A stretch of DNA of 64,000 bases, from assembly GCF_030463565.1 (NCBI RefSeq), contig NC_134656.1, forward strand, positions 625,001 through 689,000, in the 5' to 3' direction. A program made the position numbers and the translations under genes. The notes beneath the pieces are model-generated. The model was not told the origin of the DNA. It did no database searches and saw nothing but the letters and a program-made list of their open reading frames with translations. This DNA comes from Pelecanus crispus. Its lineage: Eukaryota > Chordata > Aves > Pelecaniformes > Pelecanidae. Below are positions 51,201 to 62,500 of this stretch, one piece after another; positions within the stretch are counted from its first letter, which is position 1, and each line of letters starts with the position of its first letter.

Positions 51201-54200
51201 ACTTCACCAGAGAAAGGCATTAACTTCCATAAGAGACCTTGTTGCACAGGACGCAAACGTGCCGGAGGGAGGAATGGGAAAGATGCAAAAAGAAAGGGGT
51301 TACTGTGCTCCCTCTGTCCCACATTATTTGTACACCTGATACACCTGCATTTAAGAGACATTACCTCTGGGCAGCTTCTTGCAATTTCATGGGTTGCTTG
51401 GCACTGAGGTAAATCAGGCAGGCATCTGCCACTTTATTCAGGTCACTCTCGCCTGCAGAAATGGAACAGAAAAGAAGGGTAGGAGGTAACCTACTCAGCG
51501 GCTACTGCCTAACAGAATCAGCTCTAAATTGGCAGCAAGAGGCTTCTGAGCCTTTGAACTGTCTGACCCCAGAGCTCTTCTGACCTCGCCTCTTAAGCAT
51601 CTTGCTGCAAAGCTAGGAAAGTGATCAAGGGCATTGAGAGAGGAAAAGAGCAAGTAGCCAGCAAACCTTCTCCCTCACCAAAGTCAGCTCCAGAAACTTA
51701 ACCTAGGAGAATTTCAGAGAGTTTCATTCAGTAGAAGAATGCGATGTGCTCCATTTGCAGGGTCACCCAGAGAGATGTCCCAAAACGGAACCAGTCAAGT
51801 TAGCAAGTCTTATCTGGGCTCCAGTTCTTCAGTTAATGAAGAACAAAGCATGGCCCCAAAGGCCTAGCTGCAGCAACACAGGCACTCCACTTTATACCCA
51901 CTTCTCATGCACAAGTGCGATGAGCAGTCAGGTTCTGCAAGGAGCTGGGAATCTTGTCTCCCATTTGTCTCCTGGGGAGTAAAGAGCGACCGGCCCCTCC
52001 ATCCACAGCTCTCCAAGAGGACAGATTAAGGCCCAGCAGGACCTGAATGGGAGGAGGCTGGAGAAGATCAGGAAATCAATCCCATGGGCAGCAGAAGGAC
52101 AAGAAACAAGTGCAGGCCTGGTCAGTTGAGATGAAAGGAGAAGAGGTAAGTCCGGCAGAGATCTCACACGACCTATGCTTTCCCTGGTACTCACCCATGT
52201 CCAGCTTCTCGCACAGAGAACCCAGTCCCTGCAACACAGCCAGCTGCAACTTGAAGGCAAGCGTGTGGTTGTACACAGGCCCGGCTCTGGCACTTGCTGG
52301 GGCCTGGCTGAGGAGGGAACTGGTCAGCTTAGGCAGGACATCTTTGGAGAATCTCTGCCTCAGAAAGTCCCCGCACTTTTGAGCCAGGGTACACAGCACC
52401 TAGTGGAGAAACATCAGTTACCGGAGGATAAGTGCCCATACAGGTCGGGGAGGAGCTCAGCAATCCTCACCAGCTTGGGGGATAAGGCTTTTGTTCTCCC
52501 CTGATATTTTTTTTGCAGTTGAGAGCAATGTGACCACACCTGCCACCGTTTCCCATAATGAGCAGAAGGTGAATGCTTGATGGAGAGGCTGAGTGACCTG
52601 CACCCTGCTCTTCAGTTTCACATGGCTAACCTCCTAGGACTGCCCTTCTCTCATTAGCACAGTAAAGGTAAGAGTAGCTTGTGAAGTCTTATTCAGAATT
52701 GCTTGAGGAGCCTCTGATAGGAAATACCATTAAAATATGAATCGCCTTTGTGGTGGAAACAGTTCATCTTTACAAGCATGCCAGCGAACAGGAAGGCCAA
52801 CTGGCTACAGCATAGGGCACCTTGGTCTCTGTGCCCAGGATAAAAACCAAACTGCCCTAGAGAATGGCCTTAAATACATGTAAAAATGAAGGGGGGATGC
52901 ATGGGGCCAAGCCGTGTGGCCAGAACGCGGTCTCTCTTGGAATTTCACTAAACTCGTGGTCTTAGCGTGCAGGACTGAGATGCTGGTTATGTTGTGTTTG
53001 GCTTACACTGATACTACGCTTCCTGTCCTGAGATTTAGGAAGGAAGACACTCACAGGGTATTCCTTGTAACAAAACCCAAACTCAGTGCTAATTGTAATG
53101 ATCCCTTGAACTTTTCAAGAGTTAATTAGTTTTTGTGTAGCCATCTCTCCCTCTTTTAGGGCAGGCACATGTGAGGTATGGCTACTCTGAAATTCTAGTG
53201 TATGGCTTCTTGAATTTGGGGAAGCAAAACTCTTATTCACACTGAAGGATTCTAAAATGATTCTCATTCTGCACAGCAGAGGAAGCCCTGTGAAACCTTG
53301 GGACTGGCAACCTCTGGGAACATGCTTTATTGTCCAGCTTGTGAGTCAGGAAGAGCATGCAGTCAGCTGACATGGTCAGGAGCTCTTTAATAGTGTTGTT
53401 ACGAGGCCAAGTCTTTGCTTAACCTCTCCCCTCCCCTGCCGATGCCTCAATTGCAAAACAACCCCTTCTCTTCAGTGTAAGACTTCCAAGGGGGGGGTGC
53501 TGAGACTGTGGCTCTAGGAAGGCCAAGTTGCACTATACAGTGCCTCTGACAGCTGCTTAGGCTGTAAAAGAACTGTTTTCCTCTTCCCTGCAATAACCAC
53601 TAACATTGCTGTTTCCCCCAGGAACAGTGTCAAGGTTTTATCTGTGGACGAGCTGCAGTGGGAGTGGTACAAGCCTACCCACTGTAGGGCGGTGACCCTG
53701 CGTTCTGAGCCACATTTAAAAATGACTCCACAAAGCTCAGTGCTTCTCTCACGGGCCACAGCAACGCCTGAGCCGCTTGCCTTCTAAGCGCCAGCTTGAA
53801 GGCTGTTGGCAGAGATTCGCGGCTGTACCTTGAAGGCTCTGAGCACTGCCAGAGGGTCATCGCTAATCAGCCGGGTGACGAGAGCTGGCCAGACACGATG
53901 AGCCATGGGAAGCAGATGGTTTCCGTGAGGATGCAGCACAGTTACGCAGAGCTCCAGCACGTCCAGGACCTGGGCAGGAGGGGTAGGTAACAGACTGTCA
54001 GAGTGCGGCAGCGCCAGGCATTCAGGTGGATCCCCAGTGTCGCACCAGGGAGCCAGGAGAAAGAAGGGCTTTAATATAAAAAAGTACGGTTTTACCTCAG
54101 CGTGAACTGGGACAAGAGAACAGTGCACATAACACAGGCCTGTTCGGAAAGGGACAAGCAGCACAGTGACATAACTTGTGCTGGGCTACAGAGCCGGGCT

Positions 54201-57200
54201 GGAAGCAGGGTGTGACTTCTGGCCTGATCCTGCGGGCTGAGCTGTGCGCTGGGACTGGCACGGCAGCAGGATCACCTGGCAGGGCTGGGGTCTCCGTGGC
54301 AAGAATCTGGGTTATGCCTCACTGCTGCATTTTCTGTCTCGCTTTGCAGTTTAAAAGGAGGCCACCTTCAAAGGATTTTTATAATTAAGAAAACCCAGGC
54401 TTTTAGCCCTGCTTATCATCACCCCAGCAACTTCAGAAACGTTCATCAGTCTGCGTGCTACAGTCTGAGGAAGGGGGATGGGAGGCCTAGATGGGAGAAA
54501 GATGTTTCTGCCTCCTCCACCGAAGGCTGAGGCACAAGACTTGACTATCGTGAGCATCGAGGGAAGGTGCCTGACATGAAGCCACCCTTAAGATTCTGTT
54601 CAGCCTGGCTGCCATTCCTAAACCAGACTACTCCCAAGGAAACTGTCTCCCTTTCTCTTGCCAGGCTCGGAGGTTCTGTCCTGACAGAGCACATGGCAGC
54701 ACTGACCTCGCTACGGCGGGAAGCCCAACATGCACCGTGCACGCGTTGACGAACTACCAGCCCCCTTCGTGGGCACCACCTGTCCCCTCAAAGCCGGCAT
54801 TTACTAACCTTCAGCCGCACTCGGAGGTTCCTGTCAGACAGCAAGTGGATGCACCTCTCCATCACGTCTTTGGCCAGTTGAGCATGGCTTGGCAGCGGAG
54901 TTTCTCCTTCCATGTCAGAGTTGTTTGGCTCCGGCTTAGCAAGGTGGGGAACCTCATCTGGAAGACAAAACCATTACTGAAGCCATGAAGATGACTTGGA
55001 AGTTGTGGGAGATCACAATACCTACCCACAACTACTCTGCAAATTCCCTCTCCATGAGGCCTTTGGCATTTTTTAACATATTTAGATATAGTCAAGTCTA
55101 TGCTTGAATTGTGCGAGTTAAGCGTCAGATTCAGTTAAGACTGTGGGACTAGGGAATGCTTGCTTTCTGTACTAGACAATGCAGTAGGTCTGACATTTGC
55201 AGTCTCTCCTCACCATGGACTTATTTCCCCATTGATTTTTATTAGAAATGAAAAGCCTGGGTGTTTAAAGATGAAGCATTTAAAGGTCAGGATTGCAGCA
55301 TAGCCCAGTAAAGACTAGAAAGTTCCCTATGTGAATGTGCATGCCCTGCCAAGGCCAAGTGAGAAGGGAGTGGTGGCATCATCAGCCAGGAGAAAATGGT
55401 ACAGGGATTCCCAAGGGAGGGTGAGGAAAATGCAGTAGGATCCTGGAAAGAGGAAACTTTGGGTCCTGAACCCAAATGGCTGGTCATGAGGTAAGGCAAA
55501 ATATAGTGTGCTGTGTCTTAGAGCTAGATGAGCCTTGATCTGCAAACATTTCACCCCCCCCCATGCACAGAACAAAGCAAGAACACCCAGCAGCACCTTA
55601 CATGAGCCAAGATCAGCTCAAAGCAGACCTGAGACTGCCAGGAGTGTGCGAGGCTTCCAGCCTGGTCCCAAGCCCCCCGCCTGCCAAAAGGAAACCTCAC
55701 GGGTCACTGCCTTTCTCCAAGTTGAGCATACTCTTCTTCAGTCATGCACAGTACTGACCTGCCTCCTCATCCCCTGGGTCAGGAAGGTTGCCTTCTGCGA
55801 TCTGCTTCTGTCTGACATAGTCAAGGAAGAATCGTTCCACTTCTTGCCTCGTCACCACCTGCTGCTCCTGGGACGCAGTCCTGCTCTGCCACTCGGCAGT
55901 CTGCCTTTGCTGGTCTTCCTCACCGCAGGACGAGCCAAACCATTGGACTGCAAAAAAGGAACTGATATGTCACTAAGTAATCATGATGCCCTCCTGCAAG
56001 TCAGCAAGGTACCACAGACTCCTTGAGAGATGAACGTGACTCTCGAGTCTCGTTGGACTGAACTACAGAGTTGTGCACCTGCTGTCACATCACCGTGACC
56101 TCCCTGACGGTAAGAGAATGTTAAAACCCCCAATATAAAAAGGAATATACTCCACGTGCTCCTACAGAACGTTTATGGGAGTAGCAAATCCATCCTTTCT
56201 CAACCACTACAGGCCACGTTCCTGCAAGTCTACAGGCCAGACAAACAGAAACTGGTTGTGGAGAGCAGAAGCTATTGGCGATCTTTGCTTGAGAGCTGGC
56301 CCACCAAGCAAAGCAAAGCTGCCATCACGCTGCAGTACCTCAGCTACTTGAAATCTCCCATGGCAAGTCGAAAGGTCAAAGACAAGTACCCTTAGTTACA
56401 GTAAGACTGAACTCTGCAAAGTAAACATCATTTAGATACCTAAAGCTGCCATTACTGAGTGGAGGACCCTGAGGAAAGTGGAAGCCTGGCTACTGTAAGA
56501 CTGATCTAGTGTAGACAAGACATCTTGGATAACATCTTCTACCAGCGGCAGCAAGCTGGCATCCGAATGCCTCAGCATGGTGTCCAGGACCTGGGAAGCA
56601 TGCGCCTGATGTGCCAGCTGGCGCAAATTCAGGGAAATCCCGTTCACCAGATAGTCAGAATTCTCATTAATCAAAGACTGCACAGAGTTGTAACTGCAGG
56701 CCTCGCATATGTCTACCAGCGTCCCCAGTGCCGTCTCACTGATGAGCAGAGTCTTGTCACCAGCCTTCTCCAACACAGGGTAGAGAGCTGACAGCAGAAG
56801 CAACCGGAATTCCTTCCCGAGGACAGCAGCGAAGCAGCCGACACCTTCCAGCTGGATGCAGATCTGCCAGATGTTGCCGTTCATGGTGTGGGTCGTTACG
56901 TGTGACTCTGGGGACAGAAGGAGACTGCTGCTGCACGCACCTCCTGGATGGGCAGCAAGTCCTGAATGTTGCACAGAGTGCTCGTGGCTGATTTCTTCTG
57001 TGTCAATGCTAGTGACCAAATACCAGTTCGCCTGGTCTGTGTACTCATCGAGAATGGACGTTATGGACCCTTTGAGATCATCCATGTTTGGTGAAATTTC
57101 CCTTTCCTGAAGGACATCCACCCCGATTCCAGCAGCTCCTGCAATCAGCTCATTGAGGACCATCGCTGCCTGCTTTCGGTACATGCCAGATTCACCGTAC

Positions 57201-58738
57201 AGCCCCATGAAATGATCTACAAGCAAATAGAGGTTCCCGTAGTAGCCAAGAACACGACAAACTTGCTGAAGGAGCTGGAAAACTTTCTCCTCCGTGAAGA
57301 AGCGAAAGTATTTCTCCTGACACCTGCGCTTCTGCGCACCGTGCTGCAAGGAGCCTGAAGGTCCGCACGCGCTCTCGCAGCCCCAGCGTCTGTCTTCCAC
57401 GATCTTCACATCTGTCACGTCCAGCTCCAGAACTTGCATCAGCGCTTTGGACAGACGGTGGAGGTGGGATGTGGAGTTGAGGACAATGTTAATCTTGGGG
57501 CCCAGCAGCTTCAGATAGCCGAGCAACAAGCTCAAAGTGGAAACCTTGCCCATGTCGTCCTGAGAGTTCATCAGGCGAGGAAGAGCTGTGGCAAGGGAAT
57601 GGAGGTTCTCGGAGAGGACATCGGCAAGAGCCCTGTTCTGCGCTACAATCCTCTGTTCTGCAATACCTTGCAGAACCTCGTTACACCTGCTTTGGACTTC
57701 GCTGTTTTCATCGTTCACCAGCCCAACCACGGCCTTTAAAAGGTGACTGAACGAGTCCACCAGCGACTGACTGCAGTTCCTCAGTAAGTGGTGGACCAGT
57801 TCCACCAGTTCCAGTCTCACTTTCCAGTGGGGGTGAACTGAAGAAAATTCAACCATTTTATGCAGGAGGAGAGAGAGTTTTTCAGCAGTACTTTTACTCC
57901 ATTCAGGTCCTCTATGGACCATTAGTTCTGATATTCTGCTTTGTTCCCCTGGCAGCTTTTCTTTGTTCTTTGGGATTCTAGCTAGCTGTGCATCAGCCAT
58001 TACCAAGCCAACAATCAGATAAAAGAGTCTGATGGCAGAAACGGTGGGTTTGTGACCCTGTTTGATGTCTCCAGTAATAACCCGAGACAGCGTAATGGAA
58101 ATCCCAGGCAGAAAAGAAGCAAACAAATCCCCACATTGCTGTGCCTCGTCTTCATCTAGGTGTCGATGCTCCTGGCAGTCGCACTGCAGAACTAGGACTT
58201 GCAAGCACTTCAAAGCAGAGATCTTAATTTGCTTCGCTTTTTCTTGCTCTGCTAGGCCCAGAAGCAAAGATACAGCGAATCCTAAGAGGGGAAGGGTGGA
58301 AGGTTGATACAGAGACAAGATAATGTCCCCATAAGCTGAATGCATCAGGGTGTGGAGTGCCTGGATTACGGCCAGCTTTAACTCCTCTGACAGCGGGGCC
58401 GGTTTGCTTGAGCCAGAAGGTGGGGAGAGGCACGTACAGAGCTCAGAAAAAAGCTCCTGCAGGAGCTCCTGCTTCTTCACGCACGTCGCCGCCAGGACGG
58501 AGGAAATGCACTGCACCACGCTCTGCACCAGCCGCTCCTGCTTGGGCCCCGGCACCTTCAGGGCGAAGCGCAGGGGGAAGAGGACGTACTCCTGCAGCTC
58601 CTGCAGCGCCGAGGCGCCGACCGCCGCCAGGCAGGCCTGCAGCCGCGCCACGTTCTCCATGGTCTGCGCCCTCGTCAGCTGCACGCAGGCGGGGCGCAGG
58701 GCCCCGAAGGCCTCCTGGGGGGTGTCGAAGACGGCCAT
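45020..58738 (-). CDS. TTI1: TTI1, complete coding region in seven coding exons
   Basis: TELO2-interacting protein 1 is the HEAT-repeat scaffold of the TTT complex (TELO2-TTI1-TTI2), which works with HSP90 and R2TP to fold and stabilise PI3K-like kinases (mTOR, ATM, ATR, DNA-PKcs, SMG1, TRRAP). Minus-strand segments 58738-56440, 55947-55759, 54957-54809, 53969-53829, 52399-52195, 51452-51365 and 45254-45020 join in frame to 1101 residues (human 1089 as I recall). Landmarks are [12 protein letters not shown] at the start, [76 protein letters not shown], and [12 protein letters not shown] near the end. Introns are GT-AG. The first Met was chosen because it matches the family N-terminus and sits next to the CpG promoter. 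No disruption was seen. Confidence 0.97.
47857..48259 (-). other. Possible alternative TTI1 terminal exon or retrocopy end
   Basis: On the minus strand a strong acceptor (T9 then CCAG, ending at 48260) is followed by an open stretch of about 64 codons in one frame, ending TAA (landmarks [20 protein letters not shown]). About 0.2 kb further on lies AATAAA (47888-47883), and 14 bases after that a 12-base A run (47868-47857). If spliced after TTI1 residue 1023 (phase 2) it would add only RMQK and stop, giving a short isoform. The A run right after the signal also fits a processed retrocopy. Neither is proven. Confidence 0.25.
48999..49027 (+). repeat. C19/T10 homopolymer junction
   Basis: Nineteen C followed by ten T inside a TTI1 intron. 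This low-complexity sequence is also a likely place for assembly or length error. Confidence 0.95.
51365..51452 (-). CDS. TTI1: TTI1 coding exon 6
   Basis: Acceptor TTTCTGCAG, donor GTAATG. It encodes [19 protein letters not shown] to EAAQ plus two bases of the next codon (residues 995-1023). It is too short to stand out as an open frame and was identified by homology to the family ([12 protein letters not shown]). Confidence 0.95.
51453..52194 (-). other. TTI1: TTI1 intron between coding exons 5 and 6
   Basis: Donor GTGAGT, acceptor TGCAG. I see no embedded feature in its 742 bp. Confidence 0.85.
52195..52399 (-). CDS. TTI1: TTI1 coding exon 5
   Basis: Encodes [17 protein letters not shown] to EKLDM plus one base (residues 927-994). 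Acceptor CCACTAG, donor GTGAGT. Conserved stretches are [32 protein letters not shown] and LCEKLD. Confidence 0.96.
52400..53828 (-). other. TTI1: TTI1 intron between coding exons 4 and 5
   Basis: Donor GTACAG, acceptor CCACTAG; 1.4 kb with no recognised element. Confidence 0.85.
53829..53969 (-). CDS. TTI1: TTI1 coding exon 4
   Basis: Forty-seven codons from [12 protein letters not shown] to VLRAFK (residues 880-926), phase 0 at both ends. Acceptor CTGCCCAG, donor GTACAG. This HEAT-type helical pair includes [13 protein letters not shown]. Confidence 0.96.
53970..54808 (-). other. TTI1: TTI1 intron between coding exons 3 and 4
   Basis: Donor GTTAGT, acceptor TGCCCAG; 839 bp with nothing recognised. 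Confidence 0.85.
54809..54957 (-). CDS. TTI1: TTI1 coding exon 3
   Basis: Acceptor GTCTTCCAG, donor GTTAGT. The G left over from exon 2 plus AT gives D, then [12 protein letters not shown] to RVRLK (residues 830-879). The second half ([20 protein letters not shown]) is the conserved start of the C-terminal HEAT block. Confidence 0.96.
54958..55758 (-). other. TTI1: TTI1 intron between coding exons 2 and 3
   Basis: Donor GTCAGT, acceptor TTCCAG; 801 bp, nothing recognised. Confidence 0.85.
55759..55947 (-). CDS. TTI1: TTI1 coding exon 2 (acidic linker)
   Basis: Acceptor TTTTTTGCAG, donor GTCAGT. With the G from exon 1 it encodes [12 protein letters not shown] to DPGDEEA (residues 767-829). 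The conserved segment [12 protein letters not shown] precedes [11 protein letters not shown]. At the position where human TTI1, as I recall it, has a CK2-type serine before acidic residues, this copy has proline (P822). Confidence 0.94.
55948..56439 (-). other. TTI1: TTI1 intron between coding exons 1 and 2
   Basis: Donor GTATCT, acceptor TTTGCAG; 492 bp. No embedded feature was seen. Confidence 0.85.
56440..58738 (-). CDS. TTI1: TTI1 coding exon 1 (766 codons)
   Basis: One large exon carries the N-terminal 766 residues plus one base, then donor GTATCT at 56439. The ATG at 58738-58736 has the context CCCAGCATGG. The reading frame would run only two more codons past the donor before a TAA, and the next exon joins in phase, which fixes the splice site. 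HEAT-like alpha-solenoid sequence runs throughout, with leucine-rich helices and no low-complexity insertion. Confidence 0.97.
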
Positions 58739-58917
58739 GCTGGGGGGCGGCGGCTGAGGGGCCGCCGGGGGCTGTCACAGCGTTGGGCCGGGCGGCGGCG
58801 GCCCGCAGCCTGCGCCCACCCGGGGCGGCCTCAGGGGCTCCCACCCGGGGCTGCGCCCGCCGGGCCGGGGCCGGGGCCGGGCCCGGGGCGGCCCCTGAGG
58901 GCCGGCGCGCGCCTACC
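58739..58917 (-). other. TTI1: TTI1 5' UTR with a probable short intron
   Basis: On the minus strand a good donor, CAG|GTAGGC, lies at 58917/58916, and an acceptor, CCCCTCAG, ends at 58754, about 15 bases before the ATG. A short GC-rich 5' UTR intron (58916-58754) is therefore likely. The exact borders need transcript data. Confidence 0.45.
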
Positions 58918-59319
58918 TGCTCCCGCAGCGGGGCGGCCACGTGCAGGAAGTGACGTTTGCGGCAACCGGGCCTGTCGGCGCGACAAAGAGACTCCGCCGG
59001 GGCGCGGCGGGGAGAGGAGCGCTGCGAGAAAAGTCCCGGGCGTGCGCAATGCGCATGCGTCTCCTCTGGGGCTTTGGCGGGCTCCGGCCATGCGGCCGCG
59101 CATGCGCTGTACAGCACCCGGCGTGCGCGCCCCGCGCCGGCCGCAGCGTTCCGCCTGTCCCCCTCCGGCGATCCGTACGATGCTGCCCTTCGACCCGCCG
59201 CGGCGGGGTGAGAGGTCGGGCGGCCATCTTGTGGCGGCGGCGGCGGCTCGCTGTCGGTGAGGCTGCGTCGCGCCCTCCCCCGCGGGCGGAGCAGGCCCGG
59301 CGCGGGCCGGCCCGCCGCC
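58739..59319. promoter_or_regulatory. Bidirectional CpG-island promoter of TTI1 and RPRD1B
   Basis: The two start codons diverge and are 581 bp apart, within dense CpG sequence without a TATA box. Visible motifs are an E-box CACGTG (58938-58943), an ETS/CRE composite GGAAGTGACGT (58946-58956), NRF1-type sites (GCGCATGCG at 59051 and a perfect GCGCATGCGC at 59098-59107) and a YY1-type CCATCTT (59224-59230) close to the RPRD1B start. This set is typical of housekeeping divergent promoters. Confidence 0.8.
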
Positions 59320-59470
59320 ATGTCCTCCTTCTCGGAGTCGGCGCTGGAGAAGAAGCTGTCGGAGCTGAGCAACTCCCAGCAGAGCGTGCAGACGCTCTCG
59401 CTGTGGCTCATCCACCACCGCAAGCACGCAGGGCCCATCGTCTCCGTCTGGCACCGGGAGCTCCGCAAAG
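59320..59470 (+). CDS. RPRD1B: RPRD1B coding exon 1
   Basis: Fifty codons plus one base from MSSFSES to HRELRK, then donor GTACGC at 59471. It encodes the first helices of the CID. Confidence 0.97.
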
Positions 59471-62400
59471 GTACGCGGGGCCCGGCGGACTTGTCCGTCG
59501 GCCGCCGCCTTTCCGCTCCCCGGGCCTCCCCGCCGCGGGCTCGGGCGGGATCCCGGCGGAACGCGCGGTCGCCGGCTCTGCCCGCCGCTCCGGCCGGCGG
59601 GGACCCGCCTCGGGCAGCCGCGGCCCGGCGGCTGCGCGGGGAGCCCGCTCCGGCTGCCCCTTCCCGGCGGGACCGTAGCGAGGGGCCGGTGCTTGCTCAT
59701 GGCGGGCCCCGAGCTCGTCGGGCCGGCGCGGGGAAAGCTGGGGGGGGCAGGGGCGGCGGCAGCCCGGGCGCCGTTCCGCTGCCGCTGTGGTTGTTGGCTG
59801 AGCGCCGCGGGGAGCTCGGGAGGAGCGCGGGCTGCGCTGCTGGGGGCTGCGCTGCTGGGGGCTGCTCAGGAGGGCAGGGCAGAACCGCTGCTTAAAGCAG
59901 TGAGGTGTCGGCTGGGGGGAGGGTGCTCAGCCAGGCTGCTCTGCTGGGCCAGGCAGCTTGGCTGTAGAACAGAGATGCACTAAGCGTTTTTCCCCTGGGT
60001 GTGCTCGAGTTAACCGTGAAGTGCTTTGTTGGCCGTTTAGCTTTTATGTTTTGCTTTTAAATTGGGGTTTTGGATTCATACCGCTTACCTGTTACAGAAT
60101 TGCACTAAGGGACTGGGAGATAACGCACAGCAAAAGTGGTCCCGGAGAGCTGTTAAGAACTGTTTGGTAATATCATCCAGAAATATTTTGTGCTTTTTTT
60201 TTTTTCCCCCCCCTTGCAGATTAACTTAACTTTTGGTAACTTCTCAAACTGCTTCATAACAGCGTCAGGGACACTGCCGGTGTTGATGCCCTGTCCCCAG
60301 GGGCAGCGGTGAAAGCGGCCAATGTCACCCCCTCGCCTGGGCAGCCAGCAGCGTCGGCCCCTTGGAGCGGGTGACGCTGGTGAAGTCCCAGCCAGAGTCG
60401 TTCATGCGATTGCTAGTTGCCGTTTACAGAATATTAAGTATGAATTTTTGAAAGACCTGAGTTTGGCCTGCTGTGGAAATAAGTGCTTTTGTTTTCTGTT
60501 TTATGCGTGCGTATTTGCGGCCAGTGCGCTCTGGAGAACAGCATCTCCCACCGATTTTGGCCGTAGTAAAATAGAAACTGATGGTGTCAAGACGGGAAAT
60601 GTTATGGTATACGGAAGAAATTTAATGTTGCTTTGGCACGGCATTGTCTGGAAAAATATTTGAGTCTCTACAATAGCTTTCTCGTGCAATTTCACTCTGT
60701 TCTGAATTAAGTGGCTCTATACTGAGTTTTTTTCCTGAAGTTAATTAATGAAAAATAAGTCTGTTGTTCCATTAATTTACTGGTAGGCTAGAACAGCTCG
60801 TTTTAATCATGTGTTCAAAGTTTGTTTCTTATGCAGCTTTCCTCAGAGTTGATGCGTCACTGTGCGCAAAAAGTATTAAGCTCATGTTTGTTTTATAAAT
60901 TAGTTAGAAAAAAACCCGAGCAGAAGTAAGGAGATCAAGAGCTGCTTGGCTTGAAGGCCTCCGATTTGCCTTGGTAACATGCAAATATTTTGAACTTTGT
61001 TTTTAGGCTAAAAAGCTGTAAGTAACTTTGAAAATGATGTAAATGATTCCACGTGAAAGAAGTGAGAAATAAATGCAAACTCTCTTCTCTCTTCCCCCCC
61101 CCCCCTTCTTTTTTTTTTCCCTTTCCCAGCAAAATCGAGTAGGAAGCTTACTTTCCTATATTTAGCAAATGATGTCATCCAGAACAGTAAGAGGAAAGGT
61201 CCTGAATTTACTAGGGAATTTGAATCTGTTCTTGTGGATGCTTTTTCTCATGTTGCCAGGTATGTTGCTGTTATGCATTTCTTCAACTTTTCTCTCTAGA
61301 GATTTGCATTCTTGTTATACAAAGTTGAATTCAATTGGATCTTGTTGTTTTCTGGGGTGTGTTTTTAAGTCTCAGGGATGCTTGTACGCTCTCTCTAGTA
61401 GAGATTGGATTCTGACTCCTTTGCAGCTAGGAACTGTTTAGCGTTAATATTTCTCCTTGGGGAAACTTGTTTGTACGTGAATCGGCCCCGCACAGCTTTA
61501 CACATTTGTTCTCTGCATGCAACTCCTATGTACTTTATTTTAATTGTTACCAAAAGATCTTGCGGATCTGTTCGTGGGTAGTGAAACTGAACGGTTGCAT
61601 GTGTTTATTACAGCCACATAATGAATGGCTCTTCACCGTTGTCGGAAGACTTTAAAAGAGCTGATGTTTTGGGTCACCGAGTTCTCATCAGTCTTCCGCT
61701 TTGAGCACTGTTTCTTTTTGCATTGCTCTTTTTAATGGTTATCTGATCATTAGTCTCCTTGGTAGGGGAAGAAAGAGTTTTATACGTAAAAGGGAAGAAG
61801 TGATGCAGCTCCCATCCTATCAAAAATGGACTATCATTTAGTTAAGGTTTTCCCTAAATAGTATAATAATTCCTGTTATCTCAACTAAACAACTTTAGCG
61901 TTCTGTGTGTTTAGTGGTGTGCTGTTCTGGATGGCTGTCTAACTTTCAGCGCGCTGTATGAATACGTTTAAGTGCCTAATGATCCAAACAACCTGCTTTT
62001 TAATTGGGATGTTACTGGCTGAAACAACTGTTTAAAGTTAATACGCTGAATTGTAAACGTGTCAACTTGGGGGTATTTTATAACTCTTCTTGCAAATTCT
62101 GAATGATAGCAAGTTTCTTCCTTCAAAACTTTTCCTGCTTTTACTTTGGGGTGGGATGTGGGGCACTTTCAGGCAATCTGTCCCAATAAAAGGGGAAAGT
62201 TGGCCACAAATGTGTTTTGCACGGTTTGTCATACACAATATGAGAAAGATTCTCTCCAAATGTGCAAGTATTACAGTGGATGCAGCTGCTAGTTCAGAAG
62301 ATGCTCTCTTAGAACATAAGGAATGTTTTTCAGCTGAACGATAATTATTTTCTAATCTTTGAACAGAGAAGCAGATGAGGGCTGCAAAAAGCCCTTGGAA

Positions 62401-62500
62401 CGATTGCTTAACATCTGGCAGGAAAGGAGTGTGTATGGCAGTGAGTTCATACAGCAACTGAAGCTTTCTATGGAAGACTCCAGTAGCCCCCAAACTAAAG
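59320..62500 (+). CDS. RPRD1B: RPRD1B, 5' part of gene (first three coding exons)
   Basis: Regulation of nuclear pre-mRNA domain-containing protein 1B (CREPT) binds the phosphorylated C-terminal domain of RNA polymerase II through an N-terminal CID and promotes transcription, for example of cyclin D1. Segments 59320-59470, 61130-61259 and 62367-62500 give residues 1-138, that is, essentially the whole CID. The human protein has 326 residues, so the coiled-coil part lies beyond the window. Landmarks are MSSFSESALEKKLSELSNSQ, HHRKHAGPIVSVWHREL, FLYLANDVIQNSKRKG, VLVDAFSHVAREADEGC and LLNIWQERSVYG. The start has a GCCGCCATG context in a CpG island. The family match is near-perfect with no disruption. 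Confidence 0.97.
59471..61129 (+). other. RPRD1B: RPRD1B intron 1
   Basis: Donor GTACGC, acceptor CTTTCCCAG preceded by a long C/T tract (C12 at 61094-61105 followed by T-rich sequence). GC-rich at its start (the CpG island reaches into it), AT-rich later. No exon or repeat family was recognised. Confidence 0.85.
61130..61259 (+). CDS. RPRD1B: RPRD1B coding exon 2
   Basis: The 130-nt exon encodes AKSSRKLTFLYLANDV to SHVA plus two bases (residues 51-94), containing the CID core helix LANDVIQNSKRKG that contacts the CTD. Donor GTATGT. Confidence 0.97.
61260..62366 (+). other. RPRD1B: RPRD1B intron 2
   Basis: Donor GTATGT, acceptor TTGAACAG; 1.1 kb, AT-rich, nothing recognised. Confidence 0.85.
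62367..62500 (+). CDS. RPRD1B: RPRD1B coding exon 3
   Basis: After acceptor GAACAG an A completes the arginine codon, followed by EADEGCKKPLERLLNIWQ to SSPQTK plus one base (up to residue 138). Donor GTAAATG at 62501. It ends the CID. Confidence 0.97.

Larger units (their letters stand above)
45255..51364 (-). other. TTI1: TTI1 last intron, about 6.1 kb
   Basis: Donor GTAATG at 51364, acceptor CAAAG at 45255. It includes a C19/T10 homopolymer junction (48999-49027), T runs and a minus-strand segment with an acceptor, AATAAA and an A run (about 48259-47857, listed separately). No other exon is supported. Confidence 0.8.
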
